Assembly: GCF_001665575.1 (NCBI RefSeq)
Contig: NZ_LZSU01000035.1
Span: 43,088 to 107,087, forward strand
DNA: 64,000 nucleotides
DNA from: Mycobacterium sp. 852013-51886_SCH5428379
Lineage (GTDB): Bacteria; Actinomycetota; Actinomycetes; Mycobacteriales; Mycobacteriaceae
Direction of reading: 5' to 3'
A program made the position numbers and the translations under genes. Below are positions 9,153-20,020 of the stretch, piece by piece (position 1 is the first letter of the stretch; every line of letters starts with the position of its first letter). Under the pieces are notes generated by a model, which saw nothing but the letters and a program-made list of their open reading frames with translations, did no database searches and was not told the origin of the DNA.

Positions 9153-11762
9153 TCAGCCGCTCTTGAGTCGGATCTTCCAGCGCACGAACCCGACGTAGAA
9201 CAGGCTCAGCACGACGAGCATCGCCATGTCGAACAGCCAGGCGCTGCTGGTGTGCTCCCAATGGGCGTCTTTCGGGGTCAGCGGACCGGGCACCAGCTTG
9301 GTCAGGTCGACCGTCGAAGCCGACGCGGCGAAGCCCCAGCGGGCCGGCGTGATCCAGGACAGCTGGTCGAGCCCGATGCGGTCGGTCACCGGGATCATGC
9401 CGCCCGAGAACACCAGCTGGCTCATGATGGCCACCACCAGGAGCGGCATGATCTGCTCGCTGGTGCGCGCCAGCGCGGACAGCGCCAGGCCGACCATCGC
9501 CGCGGTGACGGTCGTGGCGGCCATCCCGACGAACAATTCGAGCGTCGCACTGCCCAGGAACGTGGCGCCCTGGGTGGGTGTGCCCTTGCCCGCGATGGTG
9601 ATGGCGGTGACGATCGTCGACTGCACGATCGCGAACACCGAGTACACGCACACCTTGGCCAGCAGATACGCCGTCGTGGACAAACCGACCGCCTGTTCGC
9701 GCAGGAAGATCGCACGTTCGCCGATCAGGTCGCGGATCGTCAGGGCGGTGCCCATGAAGATCGCGCCGACGTTGAGCAGGACCAGGATCTGGCCGGGTTC
9801 GTTCGGGGCGTTGCCCATCGGGTCGGGCACGCCGAACCCGACGGTGCCGGGCACCGACATCGACAGCGCGCCCATGATGAACGGCAGCAGCGCCAGGAAG
9901 ATGAAGTAGCCGCGGTCGGACACGATCAGCCGCATCTGCCGTCGCGCGATCGTGGAGAACTGGCGGCGCAGGCTGGTCTTCGACGGCTCGCCGAGGTTGA
10001 CCGGTTCGGAGGTGGGTGGCTGCTGCGGCGGTGGGCCGTGCAGGGCCAGGTAGCGCTGGTTGGCGCCCTCGGGATCGCTGGCCACCGAGCTGAAGATGTC
10101 GGCCCAGTTGGTGGTGCCCATCGATGGGCCGATCTCGGCGGGGGGACCGCAGAACGCCGTCTTCCCGCCGGGGGCCAGCAGCAGCACCTGATCGCAGACG
10201 TCCAGGTAGGTCAGCGAGTGGGTGACCACCAGCACCACGCGGCCGGCGTCGGCGAGCTGGCGCAGCATCGTCATCACCTGGCGGTCCAGCGCCGGGTCCA
10301 GACCGGAGGTCGGTTCGTCGAGGATCAGCAGCGACGGGCCGGTCAGCAGCTCCAGGGCCACCGACGCGCGTTTGCGCTGCCCGCCCGACAGCTTGTCCAC
10401 CCGGGTGTCGAGATGCTTGGTCATCTCGAGTTCCTCGAGCACCTGCATGACGACCTGTTCGCGGTCGGCCTTCGTGGTGTCCGGGGGCAGCCGCAGTTCG
10501 GCGGCGTACATCAGCGCCTGCCGCACGGTCAGCTGTCCGTGCACGACGTCGTCCTGCGGCACCATCCCGATCCGGGAACGCAGCGAGGCGTACTCGGCGT
10601 GCACGTTGTGCCCCTCGAACAGCACCGAACCGTTCGTCGGATGGGTGTAGCCGGCGACGAGCCGGGCGAAGGTGGACTTACCCGCGCCGGAGGGGCCGAT
10701 CACGGCGGTCAGGGTCCCGGGCCGCGCCGTCAGGGAGATGTTGTCCAGCAGCGTCTTGTTGTTCTCGATCGTCCACGTGACGCCGTGCACGTCCAGGCCG
10801 CCGGTACCGGTCGCGATCGCCGACTCGGTGCGGCGCACCAGCGTGCCGCCGGAGAAGACGAGGTCGATGTTGCCGATGGTGACGACGTCGCCGTCGCTGA
10901 GCCGGGCCGACTCGACCCGGTTGCCGTTGACGAACGTGCCGTTGATGCTGCGCGCATCGACGATCTCGGTGCCACCGGCCACGGGGACCAGGGAGGCGTG
11001 GTGGCGGGAGGCCAGCACGTCGGGAATGACGATGTCGTTGTCGCTGGCGCGGCCGATCTTGATCGCGCCGGGGGGCGCCTCCGCCGGCTTACCCGGGCGC
11101 AGGATCTTGAGCATGCTGGTCGCGAGGTTGCCGCCGCCCTCGCCGGCGCTCGCGCGGGGTGCGGCCGTGGGGCCCATCCGGGTGACCGGTTCGAGCCCGG
11201 CCTGCTGGGACAGCGGCGGCGCGAGCGCGCTGTTGGTCGCGGTGTGGCGCACCGGCTGGCCGGCGGTCGGGTGGCGCTGCGGTGCGCTGGCCGGATAGCC
11301 GGTCGGGTGCGGTCCGGTGGGATACCGGGGCTGCGGCCGCGACATCGGCGGCGCCGGAGGAGGAGCGGACTGCTGCTGGCCCCAACCACCGGACGTGGCG
11401 GGCCGCGCGACGGGGACGACGGTGGTCTGCGGGGGACTGCCCGCCGCGCCCTGGTGCCGGCCCACCTCGAAGGTCAGCTGCGGCCCGTCGGGGTTGCCGA
11501 TGTTCAGGGTCTGACCGTCGCGGATGTCGACGGCGGGTACCCGGCGACCGTTGACGAACATGCCGTTGAGGCTGCCGTTGTCGATCGCCACCCACCGCCC
11601 CTGGTCGAAGCGCAACACCAGGTGCGCCCGCGAGATCAGGGGGTGGGCGATCCGCACGTCGGCCCGCAGATCGCGGCCGATGACCACGTCGTTGCCGGGG
11701 GCGAAAGTGCGGGTCGATCCCTCGTACCGAACGGAAAGCGCAGGTGGGACAGGTCGGCTCAT
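9153..11762 (-). CDS. FHA-domain ABC exporter (Rv1747-like)
   Basis: The ~869-residue fused ABC half-transporter has two FHA phosphothreonine-binding domains (IGRDLRADVRIAHPLISRAHL at ~25-50; IGRASDNDIVIPDVLASRHHA in the second, ~220-295) separated by a Pro/Thr-rich linker. The ATPase follows, with Walker A GPSGAGKST (~355), LSGGQRKRASVAL (~457) and Walker B LLILDEPTSGLDP (~474), then a six-helix ABC2 membrane domain. Rv1747 of M. tuberculosis has this architecture, is phosphorylated by PknF and has been linked to export of lipid mannosides. No kinase gene is next to it here. ATG 11762 was preferred to the in-frame TTG 11771. Confidence 0.92.
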   Translation of the reverse strand: MSRPVPPALSVRYEGSTRTFAPGNDVVIGRDLRADVRIAHPLISRAHLVLRFDQGRWVAIDNGSLNGMFVNGRRVPAVDIRDGQTLNIGNPDGPQLTFEVGRHQGAAGSPPQTTVVPVARPATSGGWGQQQSAPPPAPPMSRPQPRYPTGPHPTGYPASAPQRHPTAGQPVRHTATNSALAPPLSQQAGLEPVTRMGPTAAPRASAGEGGGNLATSMLKILRPGKPAEAPPGAIKIGRASDNDIVIPDVLASRHHASLVPVAGGTEIVDARSINGTFVNGNRVESARLSDGDVVTIGNIDLVFSGGTLVRRTESAIATGTGGLDVHGVTWTIENNKTLLDNISLTARPGTLTAVIGPSGAGKSTFARLVAGYTHPTNGSVLFEGHNVHAEYASLRSRIGMVPQDDVVHGQLTVRQALMYAAELRLPPDTTKADREQVVMQVLEELEMTKHLDTRVDKLSGGQRKRASVALELLTGPSLLILDEPTSGLDPALDRQVMTMLRQLADAGRVVLVVTHSLTYLDVCDQVLLLAPGGKTAFCGPPAEIGPSMGTTNWADIFSSVASDPEGANQRYLALHGPPPQQPPTSEPVNLGEPSKTSLRRQFSTIARRQMRLIVSDRGYFIFLALLPFIMGALSMSVPGTVGFGVPDPMGNAPNEPGQILVLLNVGAIFMGTALTIRDLIGERAIFLREQAVGLSTTAYLLAKVCVYSVFAIVQSTIVTAITIAGKGTPTQGATFLGSATLELFVGMAATTVTAAMVGLALSALARTSEQIMPLLVVAIMSQLVFSGGMIPVTDRIGLDQLSWITPARWGFAASASTVDLTKLVPGPLTPKDAHWEHTSSAWLFDMAMLVVLSLFYVGFVRWKIRLKSG

Positions 11763-11829
11763 CGGGGTCAACTGTATAGGTACCCGGCCCGGATCGAGCG
11801 GTGCCTCAGGCGGTGTCGGACACGTCGTC

Positions 11830-13041
11830 TCAGACCCGCAGCGAGTCCGGCGCTCCGGTGACCACGCAGTGGGTGTGGCTGTAGATCGTCGCCATGCACT
11901 TGTTGCAGTGGGTGCATGCCGAGCGGACCGACCCGGTCTGCTCTTCGGCCTGGATGCGGGTGAGCAGGTCCGGTTCGGCGAGCAGCGCGCGACCCATCGC
12001 GACGAACTCGAAGCCCTCGGCCATCGCCAGATCCATCGTCTCGCGGTTGGTGATGCCGCCCAACAGGATCAGCGGCATCGTCAGCTCAGCGCGGAACAAC
12101 CTGGCCTTGTCGAGCAGGAACGCCTCGCGGTAGGCGTACTCGCGGAAGAACTTCTTGCCGGTCATCCGGATGCCCCAGCTCAGCGGCGGCTTGAACGCGC
12201 CGGCGAACTCCTTGACCGGGGCGTCGCCGTGGAACAGGTACAGCGGGTTGACCAGTGAGCTGCCCGCGGTGAGTTCCAGGGCGTCCAGCCCGCCGTCCTC
12301 CTCGAGCCACTTGGCCGTCTGCAGCGACTCCTCGAGCGGAATCCCGGCGCGGATGCCGTCGGTCATGTTCAGTTTGGCGGTCACCGCAAACTGCTTGGCC
12401 CCGTACCTGTCCACGGCGTCGCGGACCGCTCTGACCACCCCACGCGCGACCTTGGCCCGGTTCTCCAGCGATCCGCCGTACTCGTCTCTGCGCTTGTTGA
12501 TCAGCGGGCTGAGGAACGAGCTGGCGAGGTAGTTGTGGCCGAGGTGGATCTCCACGGCGTCGAAACCGGCGTCGATCGCCAGCCGTGCGGCGGTGGCGTG
12601 CGCGGCGGTGGCGTCGGCGATGTCCTCACGGCTGGCCTTCTTCGCGAACCGCATCGACAGCGGATTGAAGAACCGTACCGGCGCCAGTGCCTTGGCCTTG
12701 TTGGTGCGGGAGTTGGCGACCGGACCGGCATGGCCGATCTGCGCGCTGACCGCCGCGCCCTCGGCGTGCACGGCCTCGGTCAGCCGCCGCAGGCCGGGCA
12801 GCGCCTCCGGGCGCATCCAGATCTGCCATCCGTCGGTGCGTCCTCCGGGGGCCACCGCGCAGTAGGCGACGGTGGTCATGCCGACCCCGCCCGCGGCGGG
12901 GAGCCGGTGGTAATGGATGAGGTCGTCGGTGACCAGGGCATTCGGCGTCGACGCCTCGAACGTGGCGGCCTTGATGATGCGGTTGCGCAATGTCACCGGG
13001 CCGAGCTTGGCCGGGGTGAACACATCCGGCGTGGTGTTCAT
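11830..13041 (-). CDS. NADH:flavin oxidoreductase, Old Yellow Enzyme family
   Basis: The 403-residue protein has the OYE TIM barrel: N-terminal [15 protein letters not shown], active-site region [36 protein letters not shown], and FMN phosphate-binding region [14 protein letters not shown]. The C-terminal cysteines CTHCNKC (~372) resemble the region that holds the 4Fe-4S cluster in 2,4-dienoyl-CoA reductases, but the second FAD/NAD domain of that class is missing. Position next to folD matches Rv3359. ATG 13041 is divergent from folD with ~40 bases between. Substrate unknown. Confidence 0.85.
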   Translation of the reverse strand: MNTTPDVFTPAKLGPVTLRNRIIKAATFEASTPNALVTDDLIHYHRLPAAGGVGMTTVAYCAVAPGGRTDGWQIWMRPEALPGLRRLTEAVHAEGAAVSAQIGHAGPVANSRTNKAKALAPVRFFNPLSMRFAKKASREDIADATAAHATAARLAIDAGFDAVEIHLGHNYLASSFLSPLINKRRDEYGGSLENRAKVARGVVRAVRDAVDRYGAKQFAVTAKLNMTDGIRAGIPLEESLQTAKWLEEDGGLDALELTAGSSLVNPLYLFHGDAPVKEFAGAFKPPLSWGIRMTGKKFFREYAYREAFLLDKARLFRAELTMPLILLGGITNRETMDLAMAEGFEFVAMGRALLAEPDLLTRIQAEEQTGSVRSACTHCNKCMATIYSHTHCVVTGAPDSLRV

Positions 13042-13080
13042 ACCCGAAGCCTGCCACAGGCTCCTGTCACAATGTCCGAT

Positions 13081-13932
13081 GTGGGTGCGATAACTCTGGA
13101 CGGAAAAGCCACGCGCGACGAGATCTTCGTCGACCTCAAAGAACGGGTGGCCGCGCTCACCGCGGAGGGACGCACGCCCGGGCTGGGCACCATTCTCGTC
13201 GGCGACGATCCCGGCTCGCAGGCCTACGTGCGCGGGAAGCACGCCGACTGCGCGAAGGTCGGCATCAACTCCATCCGCCGCGATCTGCCGGCCGACATCA
13301 CCCAGGCGCAGCTCGAGGACACGATCGACGAGCTGAACGCCGACCCGTCCTGCACCGGGTACATCGTCCAGCTCCCGCTGCCCAGACATCTCGACGAGAA
13401 CGCGGCGCTCGAGCGCATCGACCCGGTCAAGGACGCCGACGGCCTGCATCCGACGAACCTCGGCCGGCTGGTGCTCAACGAGCCGGCGCCGCTGCCGTGT
13501 ACCCCGCGCGGCATCGTGCATCTGCTGCGCCGCTACGAGGTCGAGATCGCCGGGGCCCACGTGGTGGTGATCGGCCGCGGGGTGACCGTCGGGCGCCCGC
13601 TGGGCCTGCTGCTCACCCGCCGCTCGGAGAACGCGACGGTGACGTTGTGCCACACCGCAACCCGGCACCTGCCGCAGTTCACGCTCGAGGCCGACATCAT
13701 CGTGGCCGCGGCCGGGGTGTCGCACATGGTGACCGCCGAGATGGTCAAGGCCGGTGCGGCGGTCGTCGACGTCGGGGTGAGCCGCGACGCCGCCGGCAAG
13801 CTGGTCGGCGACGTCGCACCCGATGTCTGGGAGGTGGCGGGCCACGTCTCGCCGAACCCGGGCGGCGTCGGTCCGCTCACCCGGGCGTTCCTGCTCACCA
13901 ACGTCGTCGAGCGGGTCGAAGCGCAGAAGTGA
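13081..13932 (+). CDS. folD: Methylenetetrahydrofolate dehydrogenase/cyclohydrolase FolD
   Basis: This bifunctional enzyme interconverts 5,10-methylene-THF, methenyl-THF and 10-formyl-THF. Diagnostic motifs are present: [23 protein letters not shown] (catalytic Lys), [18 protein letters not shown]-like region [15 protein letters not shown]-binding [16 protein letters not shown] (~164) and [18 protein letters not shown] chose GTG 13081 because the mycobacterial enzyme starts MGAI; an in-frame ATG 9 bases upstream is the alternative. Its TGA overlaps the start of the following DUF3017 gene. Confidence 0.95.
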   Translation: MGAITLDGKATRDEIFVDLKERVAALTAEGRTPGLGTILVGDDPGSQAYVRGKHADCAKVGINSIRRDLPADITQAQLEDTIDELNADPSCTGYIVQLPLPRHLDENAALERIDPVKDADGLHPTNLGRLVLNEPAPLPCTPRGIVHLLRRYEVEIAGAHVVVIGRGVTVGRPLGLLLTRRSENATVTLCHTATRHLPQFTLEADIIVAAAGVSHMVTAEMVKAGAAVVDVGVSRDAAGKLVGDVAPDVWEVAGHVSPNPGGVGPLTRAFLLTNVVERVEAQK

Positions 13933-14222
13933 CACCGCGGCAGTTCGCCCGCAAGGTGTTCGCGGGGCAGTGGCCGATCCTGGTGGTGGGTCTGGTCCTG
14001 GTCGCCGCGTTCGTCCTCGTCATCGCCGGGTATTGGCGCCGCGGCGCGCTGGTGATGGCGGTCGGCGTGGGTATCGCTGCGGCACTTAGGGTTTCGCTGA
14101 CCGATGACCGGGCGGGCCTGCTCGCGGTACGCAGCAAGGCCGTCGACTTCGCGACCACGGCGTCGGTGAGCGCGGTCATGCTCTACGTCGCCTGGACCAT
14201 CGACCCGCTGGGGACGAGCTAG
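13929..14222 (+). CDS. DUF3017 small membrane protein
   Basis: This 97-residue protein has three hydrophobic helices ([56 protein letters not shown]). GTG 13929 overlaps the folD stop (GTGA), so it is translationally coupled to folD, the usual arrangement of this family in mycobacteria (Rv3355c). The role is unknown. It converges with the methyltransferase gene, leaving 7 bases. Confidence 0.85.
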   Translation: MTPRQFARKVFAGQWPILVVGLVLVAAFVLVIAGYWRRGALVMAVGVGIAAALRVSLTDDRAGLLAVRSKAVDFATTASVSAVMLYVAWTIDPLGTS

Positions 14223-14229
14223 CGGCGGC

Positions 14230-14961
14230 TCAGCCCACCGTCGCCTTGATGCACACAGTCACGTACGGCAGCGCCAGCCCGGTGGTGTGCACCAGCGCCG
14301 GATGGGTGGCGAGCAGTTCGCGGACGCGGTCGAGCGTGCGGGTGCGCACCTCGGTCGGGGAGGTGATGCAGTAGCTGCGCGACGCGACGAGGTCGATGAG
14401 CGCCTGCGGCGTCAGGTAACTCGTCCACTCGACGTGGTGGCGCTGCACGTCGGTGAAGGGCGCGGGCAGCGACACCTCGTCGGTGAACGGATCGTTCTCG
14501 TGGCCGATGATGTCGCCCAGGTCCTTGACCCACCCGGACCGTTCGTCGCGGGTGTTCCACACCAGTCCGAGCCGGCCGCCGGGACGCAGTACCCGCGCCA
14601 CCTCGCGGACCGCGCGGTCCACGTCGAACCAGTGCCAGGCCTGCGCCACCAGCACCGCATCGACGCTGTCGTCGGCCAGCGGGATCTCCTCGGCGGTACC
14701 CAGCAGCGCTGGGGTCTCCGGCAACGACCGGGTCAGCACCTCGAGCATCTCGGGGATCGGATCGACCGCGATCACCTGCAGCCCCCGCTCGACCAGTCGG
14801 GTGGTGAGCTTGCCGGTGCCGGCGCCGAGGTCGAGGACGTCGCGGGCGTCCGGCGGCAGCAGCCAGTCGATCGCCTCCGGCGGATAGGACGGTCTGCCGC
14901 GTTCGTACGCCGCCGCCTGCGCCCCGAATGACAGTGACGGCGGCGCGGACTCCTGGGTCAC
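14230..14961 (-). CDS. Class I SAM-dependent methyltransferase in the metX operon
   Basis: The 243-residue methyltransferase has motif [16 protein letters not shown] (~41-55) and [14 protein letters not shown], with a substrate-side region [18 protein letters not shown] typical of UbiE/TAM-like members. GTG 14961 overlaps the metX stop by 4 bases (GTGA), so it is the last gene of metC-metX-methyltransferase, as Rv3342 is in M. tuberculosis. Substrate unknown; operon position suggests a link to methyl-group or sulfur metabolism. Confidence 0.85.
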   Translation of the reverse strand: MTQESAPPSLSFGAQAAAYERGRPSYPPEAIDWLLPPDARDVLDLGAGTGKLTTRLVERGLQVIAVDPIPEMLEVLTRSLPETPALLGTAEEIPLADDSVDAVLVAQAWHWFDVDRAVREVARVLRPGGRLGLVWNTRDERSGWVKDLGDIIGHENDPFTDEVSLPAPFTDVQRHHVEWTSYLTPQALIDLVASRSYCITSPTEVRTRTLDRVRELLATHPALVHTTGLALPYVTVCIKATVG

Positions 14962-16088
14962 CGGTCCGCCAGGGTGAGCGTGCGCCGGATGAGCTCACCG
15001 ACCGCGTCGGTCTCGACGAGGAATCCGTCGTGCCCGTAGCTCGACTCGACCACGTCGAGCGCCGCGCACCCCGGCAGCAGATCGGCCAGCTCCTGCTGCA
15101 GCCGCAGCGGATACAGCCGGTCGGAGGTGATACCGCCGACCACCGTCGGCACCCGGCAGCTCTGCAGCGCGGCCCGCACACCGCCGCGGCCGCGGCCGAC
15201 GTCGTGGCTGGACAGCGCATCGGTCAACGTCACGTAGGTGCCCGCGTCGAACCGCTCGACCAGTTTGGTGCCCTGGTACTCCAGGTAGCTCTGCACCGCG
15301 TAGCGGCCGCCGTCGGCCGGATTCTCCTCGCCCTGACCGTCATTGGCGAACCGGTCGTCGAGTTCCTGTTCGCCGCGGTAGGTCAGGTGGGCGAACCGCC
15401 GGGCGATGCCCAGACCGGCCGTCGGGGCCCGCCCGGTGTCGTGGTAGTCGCCGCCGCACCAGTCCGGATCGGCTTTGATCGCCGCCACCTGCGTGCTCTG
15501 CGTGCCGATCTGGTCGGCGGTGGCCCTGGCGCCGACCGCCAACACGAGCGCCGCGCGCACCGTGTCCGGGTGCCCCACGATCCACTCGAGCGCCCGTGCC
15601 CCGCCCATGGATCCGCCGACCACCGCGGCGACCTCGGAGATCCCGAGCGCGCGCAGTGCCTTCAGGTCGGCGTGGACCTGATCGCGGACGGTGATCGCGG
15701 GGAAGCGGGAGCCCCACGCCCGGCCGTCGGGTGCGATCGACGAGGGCCCGGTGGAACCACGGCAGCCGCCGAGCACATTCGTCGACACCGCACACCAGCG
15801 GTCGGTGTCAATGGGGGCGCCCGGGCCGGCGACGCCGTCCCACCAGCCGGGGGTGGGATGGTCCGGTCCGGCCGGGCCGGTGATGTGTGAGTCGCCGGTC
15901 AGCGCGTGCAGCACCATCACCACGTTGTCGCGGGTGGGGGACAGTTCACCCCATCGCTGGACGGCGATCGACACGTCGTCGAGGACGGTGCCGTTCTCCA
16001 GGGTCAGCGGACCGATGTCGACCACGCCGATCTCGCCCTCGGCGGGCAGGTCGAGTGCGGGCACGGCCGGGATGTCGAAAATCGTCAC
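14958..16088 (-). CDS. metX: Homoserine O-acetyltransferase MetX
   Basis: The enzyme transfers acetyl from acetyl-CoA to homoserine, the committed step of methionine synthesis. The 376 residues have an alpha/beta-hydrolase fold: nucleophile elbow [13 protein letters not shown] (Ser ~159), [10 protein letters not shown], and catalytic His in [11 protein letters not shown] (~348). GTG 16088 is preceded by a GGAGAGA ribosome site and lies 17 bases after metC. Expression is probably governed by the riboswitch upstream of metC. Confidence 0.95.
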   Translation of the reverse strand: MTIFDIPAVPALDLPAEGEIGVVDIGPLTLENGTVLDDVSIAVQRWGELSPTRDNVVMVLHALTGDSHITGPAGPDHPTPGWWDGVAGPGAPIDTDRWCAVSTNVLGGCRGSTGPSSIAPDGRAWGSRFPAITVRDQVHADLKALRALGISEVAAVVGGSMGGARALEWIVGHPDTVRAALVLAVGARATADQIGTQSTQVAAIKADPDWCGGDYHDTGRAPTAGLGIARRFAHLTYRGEQELDDRFANDGQGEENPADGGRYAVQSYLEYQGTKLVERFDAGTYVTLTDALSSHDVGRGRGGVRAALQSCRVPTVVGGITSDRLYPLRLQQELADLLPGCAALDVVESSYGHDGFLVETDAVGELIRRTLTLADR

Positions 16089-16105
16089 TTGCGGTCTCTC
16101 CGGCT

Positions 16106-17422
16106 TCAGGCGAGTGCCTTGGCGGCGGCGAACCCCTGCTCGAGGTCGGCGAGGATGTCGTCGATGCCCTCGATCCCGACGGCCAGGCGGACCAGGCCGG
16201 GGGTGACGCCGCTGGCCAGCTGCTCCTCCGGGCTCAGCTGCGCGTGCGTGGTCGACGCCGGATGGATGACCAGCGAGCGCACGTCACCGATGTTGGCGAC
16301 GTGGCTGTGCAGCGTCAGCGCGTTGACGAAGGCCTTACCCGCATCGACGCCGCCGGCCAACTCGAAGGCCAACACCGCGCCGGTGCCCTTGGGGGCCAAC
16401 CGTTTTCCGAGTTCGTGCCACGGCGAATCGGGCAGCCCGGCGTAGTTCACCGACAACACGTCGGGGTGTCCGGCCAGGTATTCGGCGACGCGCTGCGCGT
16501 TCGACACGTGGCGCTCCATCCGCAGGCTCAGCGTCTCCAGGCCCTGGGCGATGAGGAACGCATTGAAGGGTGCGGCGGCGCTGCCCAGGTCGCGCAGCAG
16601 TTGCACCCGGGCCTTGAGCGCGAACGCGGGCGCCCCGAGGTCGGCGAACACCGCTCCGTGGTAGCTGGGATCCGGTGTGGTGAAGCCGGGGAACTTGCCG
16701 CTGGTCCAGTCGAACGTGCCGCCGTCGACGATCACACCGGCGATCGCATTGCCGTGGCCACCGAGGTACTTCGTCGCCGAGTGCACGACGATGTCGGCGC
16801 CGTGGCTCAGCGGTTGAATCAGGTACGGCGTGGCGATGGTGTTGTCGACGATGAGCGGAACGCCGTTTTCGTGTGCAACCGCAGCAACAGAAGGAACATC
16901 GAGCACATCTATTTGTGGGTTCGAGATCGTCTCGCCGAAGAAGGCCTTGGTGTTGGGCCGCACGGCGGCCCGCCACGACTCGAGGTCATCGGGGTCCTCG
17001 ACGAAGCCGACCTCGATACCGAGCTTGGCCAGCGTGTAGTGGAACAGGTTGTAGGTGCCGCCGTAGAGGCGCGGGGAGGACACGATGTGGTCGCCGGCGT
17101 TCGCGATGTTCAGGATTGCCAGGGTCTCGGCGGCCTGCCCGGAGGACAGAAACAGCGCGGCGACGCCGCCCTCGAGTGCGGCGATGCGCTGCTCGACGAC
17201 ATCGGTCGTCGGGTTCATGATCCGGGTGTAGATGTTGCCGGTCTCGGCGAGCCCGAACAGTGCCGCGGCGTGGTCGGTGTCGCGGAACGTGTAGCTCGTG
17301 GTCTGGTAGATGGGCAGGGCTCGCGCGCTGGTCGCGGCGTCGGGCGTCTGGCCGGCGTGGACCTGTTTGGTCTCGAAAGACCAGTTGGCCGTGGGGTCGG
17401 CCGTGGGATCGGATTGGGTCAT
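16106..17422 (-). CDS. metC: O-acetylhomoserine/O-acetylserine sulfhydrylase
   Basis: This PLP enzyme converts O-acetylhomoserine and sulfide to homocysteine. The 438 residues carry the Cys/Met-metabolism family signature with the PLP lysine in [18 protein letters not shown] (~217), plus [22 protein letters not shown] and [10 protein letters not shown]. It uses the sulfide route, so it is a MetY/MetZ-type enzyme despite the traditional mycobacterial symbol (Rv3340). ATG 17422 follows a GGAGGAAC ribosome site that sits next to a hairpin able to hide it. Confidence 0.93.
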   Translation of the reverse strand: MTQSDPTADPTANWSFETKQVHAGQTPDAATSARALPIYQTTSYTFRDTDHAAALFGLAETGNIYTRIMNPTTDVVEQRIAALEGGVAALFLSSGQAAETLAILNIANAGDHIVSSPRLYGGTYNLFHYTLAKLGIEVGFVEDPDDLESWRAAVRPNTKAFFGETISNPQIDVLDVPSVAAVAHENGVPLIVDNTIATPYLIQPLSHGADIVVHSATKYLGGHGNAIAGVIVDGGTFDWTSGKFPGFTTPDPSYHGAVFADLGAPAFALKARVQLLRDLGSAAAPFNAFLIAQGLETLSLRMERHVSNAQRVAEYLAGHPDVLSVNYAGLPDSPWHELGKRLAPKGTGAVLAFELAGGVDAGKAFVNALTLHSHVANIGDVRSLVIHPASTTHAQLSPEEQLASGVTPGLVRLAVGIEGIDDILADLEQGFAAAKALA

Positions 17423-17435
17423 CGACGTTCCTCCA

Positions 17436-17456
17436 TGAAACAGGGGGCCCGTTTCA
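17436..17456 (-). promoter_or_regulatory. Hairpin before the metC ribosome site
   Basis: TGAAAC and GTTTCA arms enclose a G/C-only loop immediately 5' of the metC Shine-Dalgarno sequence (GGAGG at about 17430-17434). It could be part of the expression platform of the riboswitch. Inferred from position. Confidence 0.4.
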
Positions 17457-17478
17457 CGGCGGACCCGCGCTTGCCTTA

Positions 17479-17582
17479 TAGCCGTGGCGGCTACTCAACC
17501 TGGTCGTCTCCCGGGGCACCCCACCGCGGTTGGAGGGTTGCCGGCCAGCAAGCCGGGGCTATGCGCTGGCACTCATGACCGC
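17479..17582 (-). ncRNA. SAM-IV riboswitch upstream of metC
   Basis: On the minus strand the leader reads GGTCATGAGTGCCAGCG, then CCCCGGCTTGCTGGCCGGCA, ACCCTCC, CCGCGGTGGGGTGCCCCGGG, and GACCAGGTTGAGTAGCC. The first element pairs with the GACC that follows the core (P1-like), CCGGCTTGCTGGCCGG forms an internal helix, and TAGCC/GGCTA at 17479-17493 forms a 3' helix. These match the SAM-IV consensus as I recall it, including its characteristic ATGAGTGCCAGCG start. It would shut off the metC-metX-methyltransferase operon when S-adenosylmethionine is high. Confidence 0.88.
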
Positions 17583-17710
17583 TTCGCAGCTTAGCGCAAC
17601 GATCGGTGCTGGTGCCACCAGGTGACCACAGGCAGGGCCTCCACGGGTAGCGTCACAACTGATGCGACAGACCCTCAGATTGATAGCCGCCGACGCCGGG
17701 AGACTGACCA

Positions 17711-19948
17711 ATGAGTGACGACCAGCCGACGATCATCTACACGCTGACCGACGAGGCGCCGATGCTGGCGACCTACGCATTCCTGCCCATCGTCCGGACC
17801 TTCACCCAGCCGGCCGGCATCAATGTCGAGACCAGTGACATCTCGGTGGCGGCGCGCATCCTCGCCGAGTTCTCCGACCGCCTGACCGACGAGCAGAAGG
17901 TACCGGACAACCTCGCGACGCTCGGCGAGCTGACGCAGTCCCCGGACACCAACATCATCAAGCTGCCGAACATCAGCGCCTCGGTGCCGCAGCTGCTGGC
18001 CGCGATCAAGGAACTCAAGGCCAAGGGCTACGACCTGCCCGACTGGGTCGGCGATCCGAAGAACGACGAAGAGCGCGAGATCAAGGAGCGCTACTCGAAG
18101 GTGCTCGGCAGCGCGGTCAATCCTGTGCTGCGCCAGGGCAACTCGGACAGGCGCGCCCCCGCTGCGGTCAAGGAGTACGCCCGCAAGCATCCGCACAGCA
18201 TGGGCAAGTGGTCGCAGGCGTCACGCACGCACGTGGCGACCATGCGCGGCGGCGACTTCTACGCAGGCGAGAAGTCCATGACGATCGACAAGGACCGCAA
18301 GGTCAAGATGGTGCTCACCACGAAGAGTGGCGAGACCCTCGTGCTCAAACCCGAGGTGAAACTCGAAGAGGGCGACGTCATCGACAGCATGTTCATGAGC
18401 AAGAAGGCGCTCTGCGACTTCTACGAAGCCGAGATGCAGGACGCCTACGAGACCGGCGTGATGTTCTCGTTGCACGTCAAGGCGACGATGATGAAGGTCA
18501 GCCACCCCATCGTGTTCGGGCACGCGGTCAAGGTCTTCTACAAGGACGCATTCGCCAAGCACCAGAAGCTCTTCGACGAACTCGGCGTCAACGTCAACAA
18601 CGGGATGTCCGATCTGTACGACAAGATCGAGAAGCTGCCGGCCTCGCAGCGCGAGGAGATCATCAACGACATCCACGCCTGCCACGAGCACCGGCCCGAA
18701 CTGGCCATGGTGGACTCGGCGCGCGGTATCACCAACTTCCACTCGCCGTCCGACGTGATCGTCGACGCCTCCATGCCGGCGATGATCCGGCTCGGCGGCA
18801 AGATGTACGGCGCCGACGGCCGCACCAAGGACACCAAGGCCGTCAACCCCGAGTCCACCTTCTCCCGGATCTACCAGGAGATGATCAACTTCTGTAAGAC
18901 CCACGGCCAATTCGACCCGACCACGATGGGCACCGTCCCCAACGTGGGTCTGATGGCGATGAAGGCCGAGGAGTACGGCAGCCACGACAAGACGTTCGAG
19001 ATCCCGGAGGACGGGGTCGCCGACATCGTCGACATCGACACCGGTGAGGTGCTGCTGAGCCAGAACGTCGAGACCGGCGACATCTGGCGCATGCCGATCG
19101 TCAAGGACGCGGCGATCCAGGACTGGGTGAAGCTGGCGGTCACCCGGGCGCGGGCGTCGGGTATGACGGCGCTGTTCTGGCTGGACACCGAGCGGCCCCA
19201 CGAGGTCGAGCTGCGCAAGAAGGTCAAGAAGTACCTCAAGGACCACGACACCGAGGGTCTACACATCCAGATCATGCCGCAGGTGTGGGCCATGCGGTAC
19301 ACGCTCGAGCGGCTGATCCGCGGTGAGGACACCATCGCGGTGACCGGAAACATCCTGCGCGACTACCTGACCGACCTGTTCCCGATCCTGGAACTCGGCA
19401 CCAGCGCCAAGATGCTCTCGATCGTGCCGCTGATGGCCGGCGGCGGGATGTACGAGACCGGCGCGGGTGGTTCGGCGCCCAAGCACGTACACCAGCTGAT
19501 CGAGGAGAACCACCTGCGGTGGGACTCTCTCGGCGAATTCCTCGCCCTCGGTGCGTGTTTCGAGGACATTGGCCGCAAGACCGACAACAAGCGCGCGGTG
19601 CTGCTGGGTACCACCCTGGATGCGGCCATCGGGAAGCTGTTGGAGGACAACAAGAGTCCCTCGCGCAAGGCCGGTGAACTCGACAACCGAGGCAGCCAGT
19701 TCTACCTCGCCCTGTACTGGGCGCGTGAACTTGCCGGCCAGGACGAGGACAAGGAGCTCGCCGACCACTTCAACTCGCTGGCCAAGACGCTGGGGGAGAA
19801 GGAAGACGCGATCGTCAAGGAGCTCAACGAGGTCCAGGGCGATTCGGTGGACATCGGCGGCTACTACTACCCCGACCGCGAGAAGACCACTGCCGTCATG
19901 CGGCCGAGCAAGACGCTCAACGAGGCGCTCGAGGGTGCCCGGGACTGA
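17711..19948 (+). CDS. icd2: Isocitrate dehydrogenase, NADP-dependent monomeric type
   Basis: At 745 residues it has the monomeric (~80 kDa) isocitrate dehydrogenase length and sequence ([38 protein letters not shown] [39 protein letters not shown]). It oxidises isocitrate to 2-oxoglutarate in the TCA cycle. It is divergent from metC, and a strong dyad follows its stop. In M. tuberculosis the gene beside metC is, from memory, the dimeric icd1, so the paralogue at this locus differs. Confidence 0.95.
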   Translation: MSDDQPTIIYTLTDEAPMLATYAFLPIVRTFTQPAGINVETSDISVAARILAEFSDRLTDEQKVPDNLATLGELTQSPDTNIIKLPNISASVPQLLAAIKELKAKGYDLPDWVGDPKNDEEREIKERYSKVLGSAVNPVLRQGNSDRRAPAAVKEYARKHPHSMGKWSQASRTHVATMRGGDFYAGEKSMTIDKDRKVKMVLTTKSGETLVLKPEVKLEEGDVIDSMFMSKKALCDFYEAEMQDAYETGVMFSLHVKATMMKVSHPIVFGHAVKVFYKDAFAKHQKLFDELGVNVNNGMSDLYDKIEKLPASQREEIINDIHACHEHRPELAMVDSARGITNFHSPSDVIVDASMPAMIRLGGKMYGADGRTKDTKAVNPESTFSRIYQEMINFCKTHGQFDPTTMGTVPNVGLMAMKAEEYGSHDKTFEIPEDGVADIVDIDTGEVLLSQNVETGDIWRMPIVKDAAIQDWVKLAVTRARASGMTALFWLDTERPHEVELRKKVKKYLKDHDTEGLHIQIMPQVWAMRYTLERLIRGEDTIAVTGNILRDYLTDLFPILELGTSAKMLSIVPLMAGGGMYETGAGGSAPKHVHQLIEENHLRWDSLGEFLALGACFEDIGRKTDNKRAVLLGTTLDAAIGKLLEDNKSPSRKAGELDNRGSQFYLALYWARELAGQDEDKELADHFNSLAKTLGEKEDAIVKELNEVQGDSVDIGGYYYPDREKTTAVMRPSKTLNEALEGARD

Positions 19949-19956
19949 GCGGGGTT

Positions 19957-20000
19957 GACTGTTGCGGCCCCGGGGTATTCCGCCCGGGACCGCAACAGTC
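19957..20000. terminator. Strong dyad after icd2
   Basis: GACTGTTGCGG (19957-19967) and CCGCAACAGTC (19990-20000) form a perfect 11-bp stem, with further CCCGG/CCGGG pairing inside. There is no T-tract, as is usual for mycobacterial hairpins. It lies 8 bases after the icd2 stop and 20 bases before a small gene, so it may act as a terminator or attenuator. Confidence 0.65.
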
Positions 20001-20020
20001 GATGCCAGGAGGCACACACC

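Noticed and set aside
9111..11861. A 916-codon open frame on the plus strand opposite the FHA-ABC gene
   Set aside because: The product is low-complexity His/Gly/Arg/Gln-rich sequence with no domain, typical of the antisense of a GC-rich gene; the minus-strand protein is clearly real.
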